Positions 48,200-58,960 of a DNA stretch of 64,000 bases are shown piece after piece. Position numbers and translations under genes: made by a program. The stretch's first letter is position 1, and the number at the start of each line of letters is the position of its first letter. This DNA comes from Pleurodeles waltl (Eukaryota; Chordata; Amphibia; Caudata; Salamandridae). The notes under the pieces were generated by a model. That model was not told the DNA's origin. It saw nothing but the letters and a program-made list of their open reading frames with translations, and did no database searches. The DNA is taken from NCBI RefSeq assembly GCF_031143425.1, contig NC_090445.1:820234817-820298816 (forward strand), in the 5' to 3' direction.

Positions 48200-50165
48200 C
48201 CACCTTGAGTGCTAGAACATAAGAAGAATAACACCTGCGAGGAGAACGAACACCACAGCGGGTGTCACACTATAAACAAGAAGCACACCACTGTAAAGGC
48301 GGTAAAAAAAAAAAAGAAAATAAAAAAAAACTCAACAGGGGTAAAAAATACAACTGCCCCTGAACAAAGGAACCAAGCCAGAGGAAGACTCTGTACCACG
48401 AAGCGGCCTTAAGTCTCAGTTCCACCATGTGCATCTCTACAGCGGCGTAAACCCTAGTCGGCATGCATGCTAAAAAAGGAGGTCCCATCAAAAGACATAC
48501 CAAGTAAATATGCCTGCACAGCTTCTCAGAAATAAGAGGAACGCAACCATGCCCTTCTTCGCAGAGCTACCGAAGAAGACATAATCCTTCCAACAAAATC
48601 TGTGGTATCCATACCACATCTGATACTAAGCTTGGCAGACTGCTGACAATCCCATACAAAGGTGTTACAGCATTTCTAGCCTCGTCAGGCAGAGAAGACA
48701 AAATGTGCTCTAATGAGTCCCCCAAAATGTGGATGAAGCGAGCAAGGACACAAAGTATTGACTGAACCCAAGGCAGAACTAGATGAAGCAAAAATCTGAC
48801 AACCAGAAGCATCCAGCTTTCTGGCTTCTCGCTGAGGCAGGACAGGAGGAACCTACTTAAAACTGTGTGCAGCCAAAGCAGTTTGCACCACAAAGCTTTC
48901 AGTAGTTGGATGCCTCCGGAGGCAAGGCAGATCCTCTGGGGCTGGCTTGTGTCTATGTGAGGTAGAGCGCTCCACAGGTGGAGCGCAAACTGGTTGGGTC
49001 CAAACTCCCATTAGGACATCATAAAGAGCCTCACAAATAATGAAAGACCGGCTACACAGAAGACTGGTCAGGATATAAGACATCAAGCAAAGGGTCCATG
49101 GACAATAGCACAGTAGGAAGTTGCAAATGTAACTCTTCCGACAACTGCTTTAACATGCCTGCTGGAGCAGAACTAGCCCCTAAAGAAGTTGCAGGTGCCA
49201 TCACCGCTGAAGTTGGCAAGTTAGAACCGGATGCCAGAATTGGAGTTGTAAGGAAACTAACAGGTGTGGAAAAATGAAGCAATAGGAGGCTGTGCATCAG
49301 CACCGATCTAACTCCATAATCGGAGTCAAAGGGTCCAACGGGCACCGAGGACAAAGCCACCAGAGAGGATCCCGTCAGGGCTCTCGCCACCTCCTTAGTG
49401 CCAGAAGGCGCTACAAAAGGAGGGGTAGGCCTAAAAACGGCATGCAAGGACAAGTAATAGTCCCACATCTGGGCCAGAATTGCCCCAGCGTTGGATAAAG
49501 TGGGAGACACAGCGTTGACTCCAAGGCAGACTCTTCCTCAGAGGAACGGTGGAGCCGCACTGGGGCATTGAAGCCAGAGGAGGATGCGACTTCGATCACG
49601 GGTGAAGCTTACTTTGAGATGTCGCAGGATCTGGAGACTTCTAAGGATCCGTAGGTGAGCGACTCCTAGAACGGTCACCAGGATGAGCTGTGGAAGAATA
49701 AGCACTTTGACATGTCTGAGGGTCCTGTGAAGACTGCGACGCCCGCGCCACCAGGAGCTTCAGCAGCTCCCATAACGCCTTAGGCCTCAACTGTTGTCAG
49801 GTGTCTCAATCTTCGGTGTCAGTGCCTAAGCACCACATACAAACAGTATGGGGGTCCGTGACCAACATTTGTCGAGCACAGGACACAGAAGGCTTAAAGC
49901 CAGGAGGTATTAACACTGTTCCAGCGTCAAAAATCGCCAAAAGGGAAGGGCCAAAAATGTCCAGAGGTAACTGCTTCTCCGGATCTGCGTTGCTGCAAGA
50001 AAAATTAGAAAATTACATCAGCGCATTAGAGGCGGGATTATATGGACTCCGCCGATGTCATATCCATAGGATGACGTTGATACGGAGTCGGACAACACTC
50101 TATACCGATGCGCACAGGTACTGCTGAAGATTTTTTCCAAATCCAGTATGGCACCTGGGGAGATT
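48200..50165 (-). mobile_element. DIRS-type retrotransposon copy 4, gag end only
   Basis: The minus-strand frames at 49052-49510, 48853-49086 and 48567-48893 are a degenerate DIRS gag. The right part near 50031-50190 resembles the 5' terminal region (GATAAGGAATGTGCGGCTAG). Reverse transcriptase and recombinase are absent. Element E follows at the right. Confidence 0.6.
48567..49510 (-). pseudogene. DIRS gag-like remnant of copy 4
   Basis: Recognisable pieces are EALYDVLMGVWTQPVCAPP with RHKPAPEDLPCLRRHP and ESFVVQTALAAHS, which follow the pattern of the central gag block seen in DIRS elements (a Trp near a Lys/Gln-Pro, then an Arg-rich region, then Pro-x-x-Glu-Ser-x-Val-Val-Gln). Three frames are needed to read it, so it is non-functional. 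Confidence 0.6.
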
Positions 50166-50169
50166 TCTA

Positions 50170-52773
50170 AGATAAGGAATGTGCGGCTAGTTGACTATCA
50201 GATTGGGAATTTCTTCACTTACAATGTTTGGCATTTCAAAACTAAACAGGTGTTCATTGACCTACGTCCCAAAGTCAGTTCATATCGCTGTGCGGAAACA
50301 CCACACTTTTTACAAGTATGTGGGTTTTGGAAATGGCCCTTTTTGCAGGGTAATCCAAAACGTTTTGCCTTCTTCCTCCTATTTTTTCAGATTTGTTTTT
50401 GCTGGCTTATTGTCTCTGCAAGTGCTCCCTATGTAAATTGTATGATGATTGGGTTATTCATAATTGGCTTGCAGCACAGATTGTGCCACCCACATAGAGT
50501 AGCTCTGTGAACATGTCTCAGACCTGCCACTGCAGTGTCTGTATGTGCAGTTTTAAACTGCGAATTCGACTTGGCAAGTGTACACATTTGCCAGGCCCAA
50601 ACCGTTCCTTTTACTACATGTAAGGCACCCCTAAGATAGGCCCTAGGTAGCCCCATGGGCAGGGTGCAGTGAATGTTAAAGGTGGGACATGTACTGATGT
50701 GTTTAACATGTCCTAACAGTGAAATACTGCCAAACTTTGTTTTCACTGTTGCAAGGCCTATCTCTCTCTCATAGGTTAACATGGGGGCTGACTTTAAATA
50801 ACTTTTAAGTGCAGTTTCCCTTTGGAAGTAGACTGAGATTTGGAGTTTGGGGTCTCTGAACTCACAATTTAAAAACATATTGTCTTGTAAAGTTGGTCTT
50901 TAAATTGTCTGCTTGAAAATGCCACTTTTAGAAAGTGGACCTTTTCTTGCTTAAACCATTCAGTCATGAGGCAGAGGCTTGCTTGTATATTCCACGCTTG
51001 GGTCAGACTGACAGATGGGCTGTTGTGAATTCCCTCTAAACAGTGACACAAAGGGAGCTGGGGTGTAGCCTGCATATCCCGATGAGTCACCGGGGCTAGA
51101 GTAGAGAGGGAGGAGCCAAAACTTACACCTGAAAGGGCTGTGCTTATCCTCACACAATGCAGTCTCCAGCACCGTGGTGTGTGCCTGGGGCCAGGCCTGG
51201 GCAAGGCAGGATCTTGTCAACAGCAGAGTTTTTCCTTTGAAGTTTGCCTACTTCAAAGGCAGAACTAGGTAAAAGTAGTGGGCCGAAAACCCCAGATTCT
51301 GAGACCACTTCTGGATCAAGAGGAACCTTTGCCAAGGAGAGCTGGAGGAGGAGTACTGCCCTCTTTGCTGTGTGTGCTTTGCTGGGTTGGTCTGCAGTTG
51401 CTGCTTCTGCCTTAAAGAGGGCAACGACTAGAATGTGCTGTGAATCCTGCTTGTGAGGTTTTTCCAAGGGTTTGGAGTAGAGCTTGCCTCCTGTTGGAAG
51501 TCTCAGGGATAGCAAACACTTCAGCTTCATCTGCCTACAGTACTGGGAACTGTGTGTTTTGTGCTGCAACAGACAACAAATCACTGTGATGCCGTCAACA
51601 CAGCCACCTGACTGCACTGTGACCTGACAACATCATAAGGAGATGTGCCCTATTTCGCACCGCACCCCTGGTCTCACTGACGCCGCCACCTGATGCGGTC
51701 ACTGAGCCGCTGCTTGCACCGTGACCTGTGGGCCCCAGACTGTGCAACGCCTTGTTCACACCGCAGCCTTGGCATCACTGACGATGCTGCTCCACGTTGA
51801 CACCAACGCCGCTGCCTGCACTGTGGCCTGAGGACACCGCTTGTGAGCTACACAAAGCACCGTCCCATCCAACACCACAGTTCCAGACCACCAACACCAT
51901 CAACTCCAGTGTCAACAGACACCCCTGTCTGCACCGCCACCCGTGGGCACCGCACAAAGCCTGCCGCGCTCTGCACTGCCGCCTTGGACCTACTCACAAC
52001 AGCGTTTCAGCAACAACAACGCTGCCGCTGCCTGCATAGTGACCTGGAAACACCGTACGTCACACCGCGGCCCTGGTCTCACCGACGCAGTCACCGAACC
52101 GCTACCTTCACCGTGACCTGTGGGCACCACACGTTGCATCGCACCGTTTTGCACCGCAGGCCCAACGTCATCCACGCCAGCGGTCCTGACTTCGTCATCA
52201 GCCCGGAGTTCGATCTGCAATGTGTGTGACTTCAAGGGCCCGATGACCCCTGCAGTGACTTCCAGAACGGACACCAGCGACGCCACACTCCAGATGTCAT
52301 TGCGGTGATCACAACGCCCTACATTTCCAAGGTACTGTTTGCGGGTCTTCCCAACACTGAAGCTGGCCAGTGACGCCACAGCTGGCTTGAAATGTTGGAT
52401 TTGTTGTTCACGACACTGTGATAACCCCAGACGGAGCTATTGACTTCAAGGAAATGGATGTTTATGTTAATGCTTTCAAAATTATTAATGTATGTTGGAT
52501 TTTTCTGGTTTCGGTCTTGTTTTACACAGATAACTATTGGCTATTTTTCTAAAACTGGTGTGGTGTCCTTTTGTAGTGTTTTCACAGTACAGAATGTTAT
52601 GTGCAAATGCTTTACACATTGCTTCTGAGATAAGCCTGACTGCCTGTGCCAAGCTACCAAGGGGATGAGCAGGGGTCAGTTGAGCTGGGTATCTCCCTTA
52701 TCGTAACTAGAGTGAGGGTCCCTTTTTGGAGAGGGTGCAAACCGACTGCCAACTAGAGACCCCATTTCTAACA
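50170..52773 (+). mobile_element. LTR-like element E
   Basis: The right end is sharp, reading CAACTAGAGACCCC then ATTTCTAACA at 52773. I recognise this terminus and the block CATGTCTCAGACCTGCCA (from 50512) as a frequent newt LTR-like repeat. The left border is not clear and may lie anywhere between 50170 and 50500. No coding domain. The ORFs at 51843-52229 and 51990-52379 are CpG and CAC-rich repeat sequence without motifs. Confidence 0.55.
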
Positions 52774-54232
52774 GCCGGGATCACTGAATGTCATTATATT
52801 GACCTTACATGTTTATGGATAATTCAATATTTTAGGCAAGAGTGTGCACGAAGCCTACACCTCCACAAGCAATACTAATCAAACGAGTATCCTCTCTATA
52901 ATATTTGAGACAAACAGATTCAAACTTTCACTGAGATAGCCACCAACCTGTCCTGCACCGACACTTCTGTAAGAGGAGCAGCTCTTTGTTCTAGGTCTGT
53001 TATCAACTAGCATGCCCTACCTCTCCAATATTAGAACAGAGGCCAAGTAGGAAAAATCATTTTGCAATTTCATGCAAAACTGTCTGTTTCTTCCTTAAAG
53101 AAAAATCTTAGTGCATAGTTATCCCCTAGAAAGAATCTTGAATAAAGAGTTATCGCTTTTTAGCCATTTTCAGTTATCTCCAATTCCTTTAATCAGTTAA
53201 ATTTTTTCTATGATGTTTGATCACTTAATCCCATTGTTACGGTTTTTGAAATATTATGTTTCGCAAACACCTCTCTTTTTAACTAACCCTGGTGTGTACC
53301 ATTATGATCTTTAGTTCTTAATGATACTCTTGCTTCGTAGGGGTGTTACTTATTACACCGCACACATTTTCTTCAAAGATAGCCTTGTTCAGCTAGCCTG
53401 AGATAGGGGATCTGGAAAGCCTAAATTACGTCTGTTAAATTCTGTGGCCTAGACAGTGGGTTATTTTCCAACAGGCCTGCATCTCACAGTGTGTGACAAA
53501 TTCTCATGCACCATAAACAGTGTAATAATTTGTCCCTCAATTATATTACAATGAGGATAACAGTCAATGCAGCTCGGGGTTTTCTTACATTCAAAAATAT
53601 TTTGGACAAGTACCTTTGTGCCCACTACAAGAGCAACCAGACACAGTGCAAACTAGCTCCTTGGGCACCTTATTTATGCTGTACAGCTTAAACTAAATAA
53701 AGAAAAGAAGTGTGCCTACAAACCATTGGGATATCGAAAGAACAATGGATACCAATAAGACTTACACAAAATAAAGTTGTGAATTTCACTGCATCTACTG
53801 CTGACACGATGCTGTCGATTATTTTAAAATGAAAGCCTTAACAAAATGAATAACGGGTTAAGGGAATGAATAATTAAATCACAATGAAAACAACTACATA
53901 CAATTAGACAAGCATAATAGGAGGTGTGTGTTTACAAGGTGAATATAATTTGACATTTCTTTTACACTTAGACATGAACATATGTGTTAGTAAGACCTTG
54001 AATTGGGGAGCATACTTTATTGTATTTTAGCTACAAAACATTAGTTTCAAGGAAACAAGGAGGCGGCTAAAGAAAAATTTGCATTTCTTGAGTTGACCAA
54101 AGTTGACACTTCAGATGAAACTCTACAGAAGTAGTGAATCGCTCTGAATCAGTTAGGGTAATAATAGTGCATACTGCCATACACACAAGGTTGGCAAAAA
54201 GGAAGACGACTATAGCACCGTATTTCACATAC
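52774..54232. other. Intron stretch without recognised feature
   Basis: AT-rich sequence between element E and the first SLK exon. I see no repeat or further exon. Confidence 0.5.
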
Positions 54233-54357
54233 CTTTTCATGTCTTTTAAGGAGCTGGTGCCTTTGCATGAAGTATTGATCTTTAAGTTGTTGTTTGAGCA
54301 GCTGGTGTTTCTCCTGCAAATGTCGTTCTTCTAACTCCCAAATTGCAGCTTCTCGGG
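54233..54357 (-). CDS. SLK: SLK coiled-coil exon (first of three in the window)
   Basis: This 125-nt internal exon encodes two thirds of one codon plus 41 residues, beginning [16 protein letters not shown] and ending [11 protein letters not shown]. It is part of the C-terminal coiled coil of the Ste20-family kinases SLK and STK10, which act at the cytoskeleton and phosphorylate ERM proteins; that region mediates dimerisation. Reading the minus strand, the acceptor ends in TTGCTTGTAG before CCCGAG, and the donor is AAG followed by GTATGT. The exon ends in phase 0 and continues exactly into the exon at 12723, giving HEK then EMEQMQ. The wording of this exon and the next two fits SLK better than STK10 as I remember the families. 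The heptad pattern is dense in charged residues and has no stop. The preceding exon is not visible up to position 64000, so it lies upstream outside the window. An in-frame ATG in the intron upstream of the acceptor is not the gene start. Confidence 0.93.
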
Positions 54358-55083
54358 CTACAAGCAAAATAAGCATACACATTTGATATTAAGTAAATTA
54401 TTTGTGGCTGGTAACATAAATCTTATTGTGAGAATAGATCAACACATTTTGGTATCCCTTATGTGATGGAGGATACCCTGCTTCGGGGGAAACTGTAATT
54501 TCAGTCTGAGTCTGGGGTTACAAGAGTTGCTGAAGTGTCCACACCTCCTGGGTTCATACATGGATATTTCATCAGGAAAAGAAGTGAACAATAAATGGGG
54601 GGAAACTGCAGAAATCCCTGTACAAACTCTGAGTTCCGTAGTTATTCTCAGTTCAAGCAACAAAACTTGTAATTTGAAGCAACATCAAAACAAGGAAATA
54701 ATGTTCTCTGTAATATCATTAATTTCTAGATGCACACATTCCTACCTGTTAAGTTAAAAACTCTTAATAAGCACCCTCAACTTTTAATAGATGTGTACAT
54801 CACCGTAGTGAAAAATAAGAAAAATATTTGTTTCAGCATCCTTCAATTAAATCAACATTGTAAATTGTGCCTCTGGGTGGTGTTCAAATCCACTTCCTTT
54901 CGTCAATGAACACTGTCACAGACACCGCTGGAACAGTTCCACCTCCTTGTAAGTTTCCCTTTGTACAGGAGCAGAATGCCCATGTACAAGAAAGGCACAG
55001 TCTAGCTGGTAAGGGAAATCGCCTTTTCAAAGCCGGCATTATGACACAATGCCTTAACTAAGCTGGGGAGGCTTTTTTTTTTT
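54358..55083. other. Upstream SLK intron, unassigned
   Basis: It contains only short frames without motifs. It starts from the acceptor of the first SLK exon (TTGCTTGTAG on the minus strand). Confidence 0.6.
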
Positions 55084-55800
55084 TTTTTTTAACTCACAGG
55101 CCATTTTGCTTCCTGTAACATGAGGAAAAATGTTTCAGCCAGCCCTTACATGACTCAGAGACGTAGTCCCTTGTCAGAGGTTGGACAACAAAAAAATTAT
55201 AAAAAGGGGGAGGGTAGGGTAGCTGTGGTTAGGTCAGCTGCTCTGTAGGAAAATAATTTGTGTGTGTTGCTAATGACTCTAGCCCCGTTTGACAAATCTC
55301 GGAGGTGATACTTTTCGACTAGTTTGTGCATGGACAGTTTCAGGGCGATCCATCAAGTGGGGGGCTGCGAAAAAGGGGGGGGGGGTGTTCAAAAATGCAA
55401 AATCCAGATGCTTTTTCCATAGACTTCTTTAGGCAGAGCTACAGCAAAAACTGCTTAACAGAATTACACCAAATTTGTCAGGAAGCTAGATCTTGACCCA
55501 CAGGTTATCCTATTTGTGATTTGGTGTACAACTGTTCAGTAGTTTTTGAGAAATGTAGTTTAATAAATTACTGTACATCTGGACAGATGGGTCTGCAAGA
55601 AGCCAGAGAGTCTTGTGGAAGTGCTAATTTAAAAACATAGTGCTCAGATTGGCCTAGGGAGCCTTTTTTCTGCGGGAGTCAGGGTCAAGCAGAAAGTGAG
55701 GGCTTTAACTGGCTGCCAGCAACATGAGAAAAATGTTGCTGGCAGCCATTACAGGACTCGGGGACCTGCCATTTTCCAGGCTGATGAGCAGTGTGTTTTC
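55084..55800. repeat. Unnamed repeat with two related hairpin modules
   Basis: The module near 55090-55160 and the module near 55705-55770 share a Gly/Cys-like skeleton: GCC, then AACATGAG, AAAAATGTT, CAGCC, TTACA and GACTC. The second folds into a perfect hairpin (55710-55748). Between them lies sequence resembling a dispersed amphibian repeat (CACCAAATTTGTCAGGAAGC). No coding motif. Confidence 0.5.
55710..55748. repeat. Perfect 16-bp hairpin
   Basis: The arms 55710-55725 and 55733-55748 are exactly complementary, enclosing the loop GAGAAAA. The related module upstream has decayed arms. Confidence 0.9.
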
Positions 55801-56189
55801 TTTACAACACTGAAAAATGATCTGAAATACTTGATGGAGATGAATGCATCCTGGAATTATTAGAGTGCAATTTCTTCTGTAGTTCCTGTCCAAGACAGTG
55901 GGTTATTTCCTGTTGCTCCCTGGCCCAAGAGCAGAGTCCATGGATCTCCTTTGTAATTGCTGCAGAGTATGCAAATGCCCCAAATCACCTACGAGCGCCT
56001 CCTATTTGGCCCGCCGCTTCTAGGTAGTAATAACATGGAATGATGCTGGCTCTGGGTGGGATAGTTAATGGACCTAGCCACAGTCCAGGCCCTGGTTTCA
56101 ACCCCCTGTGCATGGCCATAGGCCGTGAGCAGTGTGGGGTTGGCTGCTTGTGAGAGGTTTGCTGCTGTGTTCCGCTGTGCACAGTCAAA

Positions 56190-56850
56190 GAACGTGCGCA
56201 GCAAGGGGAGGCTTTACGTATGGTAAGGAATATGCTACTTCTCCTGTAGGGATGTGTTTGTGGCATGTAGAGCTGTAGATTCACATGCTCTGCATACTCC
56301 TGCCATCTAGTGCTGGGTCCAGAGTGGTGCAAGTTGTTTTGCTTCTCTGATATTGCACATCAGCTCCTTTGTCAGATTGTTTTCCCGCAGGCAAGTGAAA
56401 AAAGAGTGACAAAGTATAGAAAAAAAGAAGATGCCCATGCAGTGTATAAATACACATGTACAAATGTATACAAGGGTATAGTAATGGCAATGGCCACAGG
56501 CATCCGGGAAGGAGGCAGGTCGCATGCGAATCTACAGAACTACATGCCATGAACAGATGCCTACAAGGTAAGTAGCATATTCCTTTCAAAGGCACGTGTG
56601 GCTGTAAATACACATGCTCTGCACAGCCTGTAAAGCACTCCCTCTAGAAAGCGGTGGGTGGCTAGTCTGTAGAAGTTGCAGTTGTCTGCAAGAGTGTTTG
56701 CAGCACAGCATGACCTACAATTGGCTTGTTGGAGTGTGAGAACATCCACAAGGTAGTGTTTTGTGACAGTATGTGGTATTGACCATGTATTAAAAACTAT
56801 GAAAAACCAGAGCTGTTAAAAATAATACACTGGGCATCCACCATAAGTTT
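56190..56850. mobile_element. DIRS-like terminus with inverted repeat pair
   Basis: An inverted pair at 56227-56288 and 56522-56583 (about 62 bases each, with mismatches) has the same design as the pair at 6984-7388: a GGAAT... end, a GTAAGTAG-like motif and a short unique centre. Sequence right of it (to about 56850) resembles the recombinase-side flank of other copies. No domain can be translated. Confidence 0.55.
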
Positions 56851-57239
56851 TTTGTTGTGGTATTAACATATATAAGGAGCCTGGCTTGATTTGTTCTCTC
56901 CTCATCCCACACAGAGCTTGCTGTTATTCAAACTAATTGCCACTAGTTTACCCCCTCTTCTGAGCCGGGGAAAGCCCTCGCCTAGCTCCAGCTCACCTCC
57001 TCTTAAATGGACAGTCAAGCTCTGATAGATACAGTGCTAAATAGAGGCCAATAATTCAATACAGCTTATCTGTATTGGATCTGCTATTAAATCCATCAAG
57101 CAGTAAATATAATCTGAAGTCAATGCAAGCTTCTATCTCTTCTAATTTGATGCATGTCTGTAAAAAGCCTGAACAGTCACTGTACTGTGTAATCCAGAGA
57201 CAGGTGTGCCTCAGACATTTTATTGACTTTTTCCTTTTA

Positions 57240-58055
57240 CGTCTCGCCTGAGACATATTATACAATGACGGGCCATACCATACCATACAATGACAGTTTG
57301 TACCGTACTGTACAAAGACAGGTCATACCATACAATGACAGGCCATACCATAGTATGCTATGCTATACAATGAAAATCCACAAGCCATAACATACCACAC
57401 CAAAAACATACTATATTATAAAAGGTCAGGTCATTCCAAAATATACTCTATTATACTATGACATACCATCCCATACCATACCAAAACATACTAAAACTAT
57501 ACGACAGGCCTTAACATACTATACTATATCATACAATGCCAGACTATAACATACAATACAGTGACAAGCCAGAACATACTATATATACACACACACCATA
57601 CCATACTATATGACATGCCCTACAATACCATAAAAAGGCCATACCATACAATGACATGTCATACCATATCATACTATACTATACAATAACATGTCATAAC
57701 ATTCTATACAATGACAGACCATTCCATACTAAACTCTTCAAGGACCTATCATACCATAATAAACTATTTAATGACATACCATACTACACTACACAATACA
57801 TTGAGATACCATAACATACTATATTATATAATGACAGCCACAACATGCCATACTAGACTCTACAATGACAAGCCAGGCCTTGCCATTCCATACCGTACCG
57901 TACTATACAATGACAGGCCATACCACACCATAGTGTACTATACAATGGCATACCGCACCATACTACACAATGACAGCCGTAACAATACGATACAAACACA
58001 GGCCATACCCATACTATATATTGACATGCCATACCATACTAAACTCTATGGGTGT
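57240..58055. repeat. Degenerate minisatellite, ACAATGACA/GCCATACCAT units
   Basis: More than twenty degenerate copies of a unit built from TACAATGACA and GGCCATACCATAC, with variable spacing of about 20 to 40 bases, run through the whole stretch. The plus-strand ORF at 57711-58136 is a by-product of this repeat and ends in a G-rich tract. Confidence 0.85.
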
Positions 58056-58097
58056 GTGAGGGTGTTTTGGGGGGGGGAGGGGAGGGAGGGGGAGGAG

Positions 58098-58960
58098 CCT
58101 GACAAGGAATCGGCGGTCCTTCAGACAGCTGAGTGAAGAAAGGTCGTCATCTGCTGCTCTGCAAGTAATTCTGTCCCCAAAAACAAATGAAAAATGAGCC
58201 CTTCCACATAAGAGGTTGGCAAGATAACAAATGAACAAGGAGCACCTGGTTAAAGGCCAGCAAAGGGTCTGGCTTCCCTTTGAAGAGTCCCTGCAGCTAG
58301 GCCAATATTTGGCATGTAAATCATGCAGCAAATAACATGTACAAAATCTATCCCCTCAGATTAAAAAATGTGTATTAAACATTTGCAAACTGTGAGTGTT
58401 TTGCTTTAAATTAAGAAATTATCTCACAGCTTTGAGAGGTATTTCATTGAAACTGAGTTTCAGAACTTAGAAGCATCTCTGCACATCTCTGCCCCCCTAA
58501 CCTAGCCAACAGTGCTATCAATGAACACTAAGAGGCAAGTCAATTGTCATGTGTAGCCTTTATGTAATGTATCCTTCAACATTAAAGCCTAAATATCAAA
58601 ACACCAGATGTCTTTGGTGTTATACAACATAATTCCTAAACTCACATATTTGTAGGTGTTCTCCTATGCGATAATGACGAATACAACACCATGTGAAATA
58701 AACATTTGCACAGGATCACACAATTTGGTCAGGTGATGAAGCCGGGATTCACAATTTAGCTACTAGCTGGGAATCTCTTTCTCATGTATTACATGAAAGG
58801 TTAGTGCACTGACTAATTCTTTGTGAATGAGCCTAAACCATGGGTGGCAGGCAGAAGCACAAAAACAAACAGGGAGAAGGAGGTTGTGGGGCTGGGTCTG
58901 TCTTTCTTATAGCCTATATAACATTACAGAAGAGGCCCAGCTAAAAGAACTACCACAGGA
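58098..58960. other. Intron stretch without recognised feature
   Basis: No repeat or exon was recognised between the G tract and the Penelope-like element. Confidence 0.5.

Larger units (their letters stand above)
12724..54232 (-). other. SLK: Giant SLK intron, 41.5 kb
   Basis: This is the stretch between two exons whose codons join in phase 0 (HEK to EMEQ). The donor GTATGT lies at its right end and the acceptor TTCACAG at its left end, reading the minus strand. It is mostly recognisable transposon sequence: three DIRS copies, five LTR-like elements, an L1-like element, an L2, a solo retrovirus-like LTR and MITEs. Such size is typical of salamander introns. I see no additional exon inside it, but a small alternative exon could be missed by eye. 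Confidence 0.9.

Noticed and set aside
47929..48200. Hydrophobic minus-strand ORF that looks like membrane segments
   Set aside because: The plus strand is A/G-rich (GAAAAAG-type text), which always gives Phe, Leu and Ser on the other strand.
51843..52379. Overlapping ORFs of about 130 codons in element E
   Set aside because: They lie in repetitive CAC and ACC-rich sequence on both strands with no motif.
54149..54232. Extending the first SLK exon past HEK into the following codons
   Set aside because: The frame continues into the intron, but the GTATGT donor after HEK and exact joining with the EMEQ exon show that these codons are intronic.
57711..58136. 141-codon plus-strand ORF with Tyr-His-Thr repeats
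   Set aside because: It is a translation of the degenerate minisatellite, not a protein.
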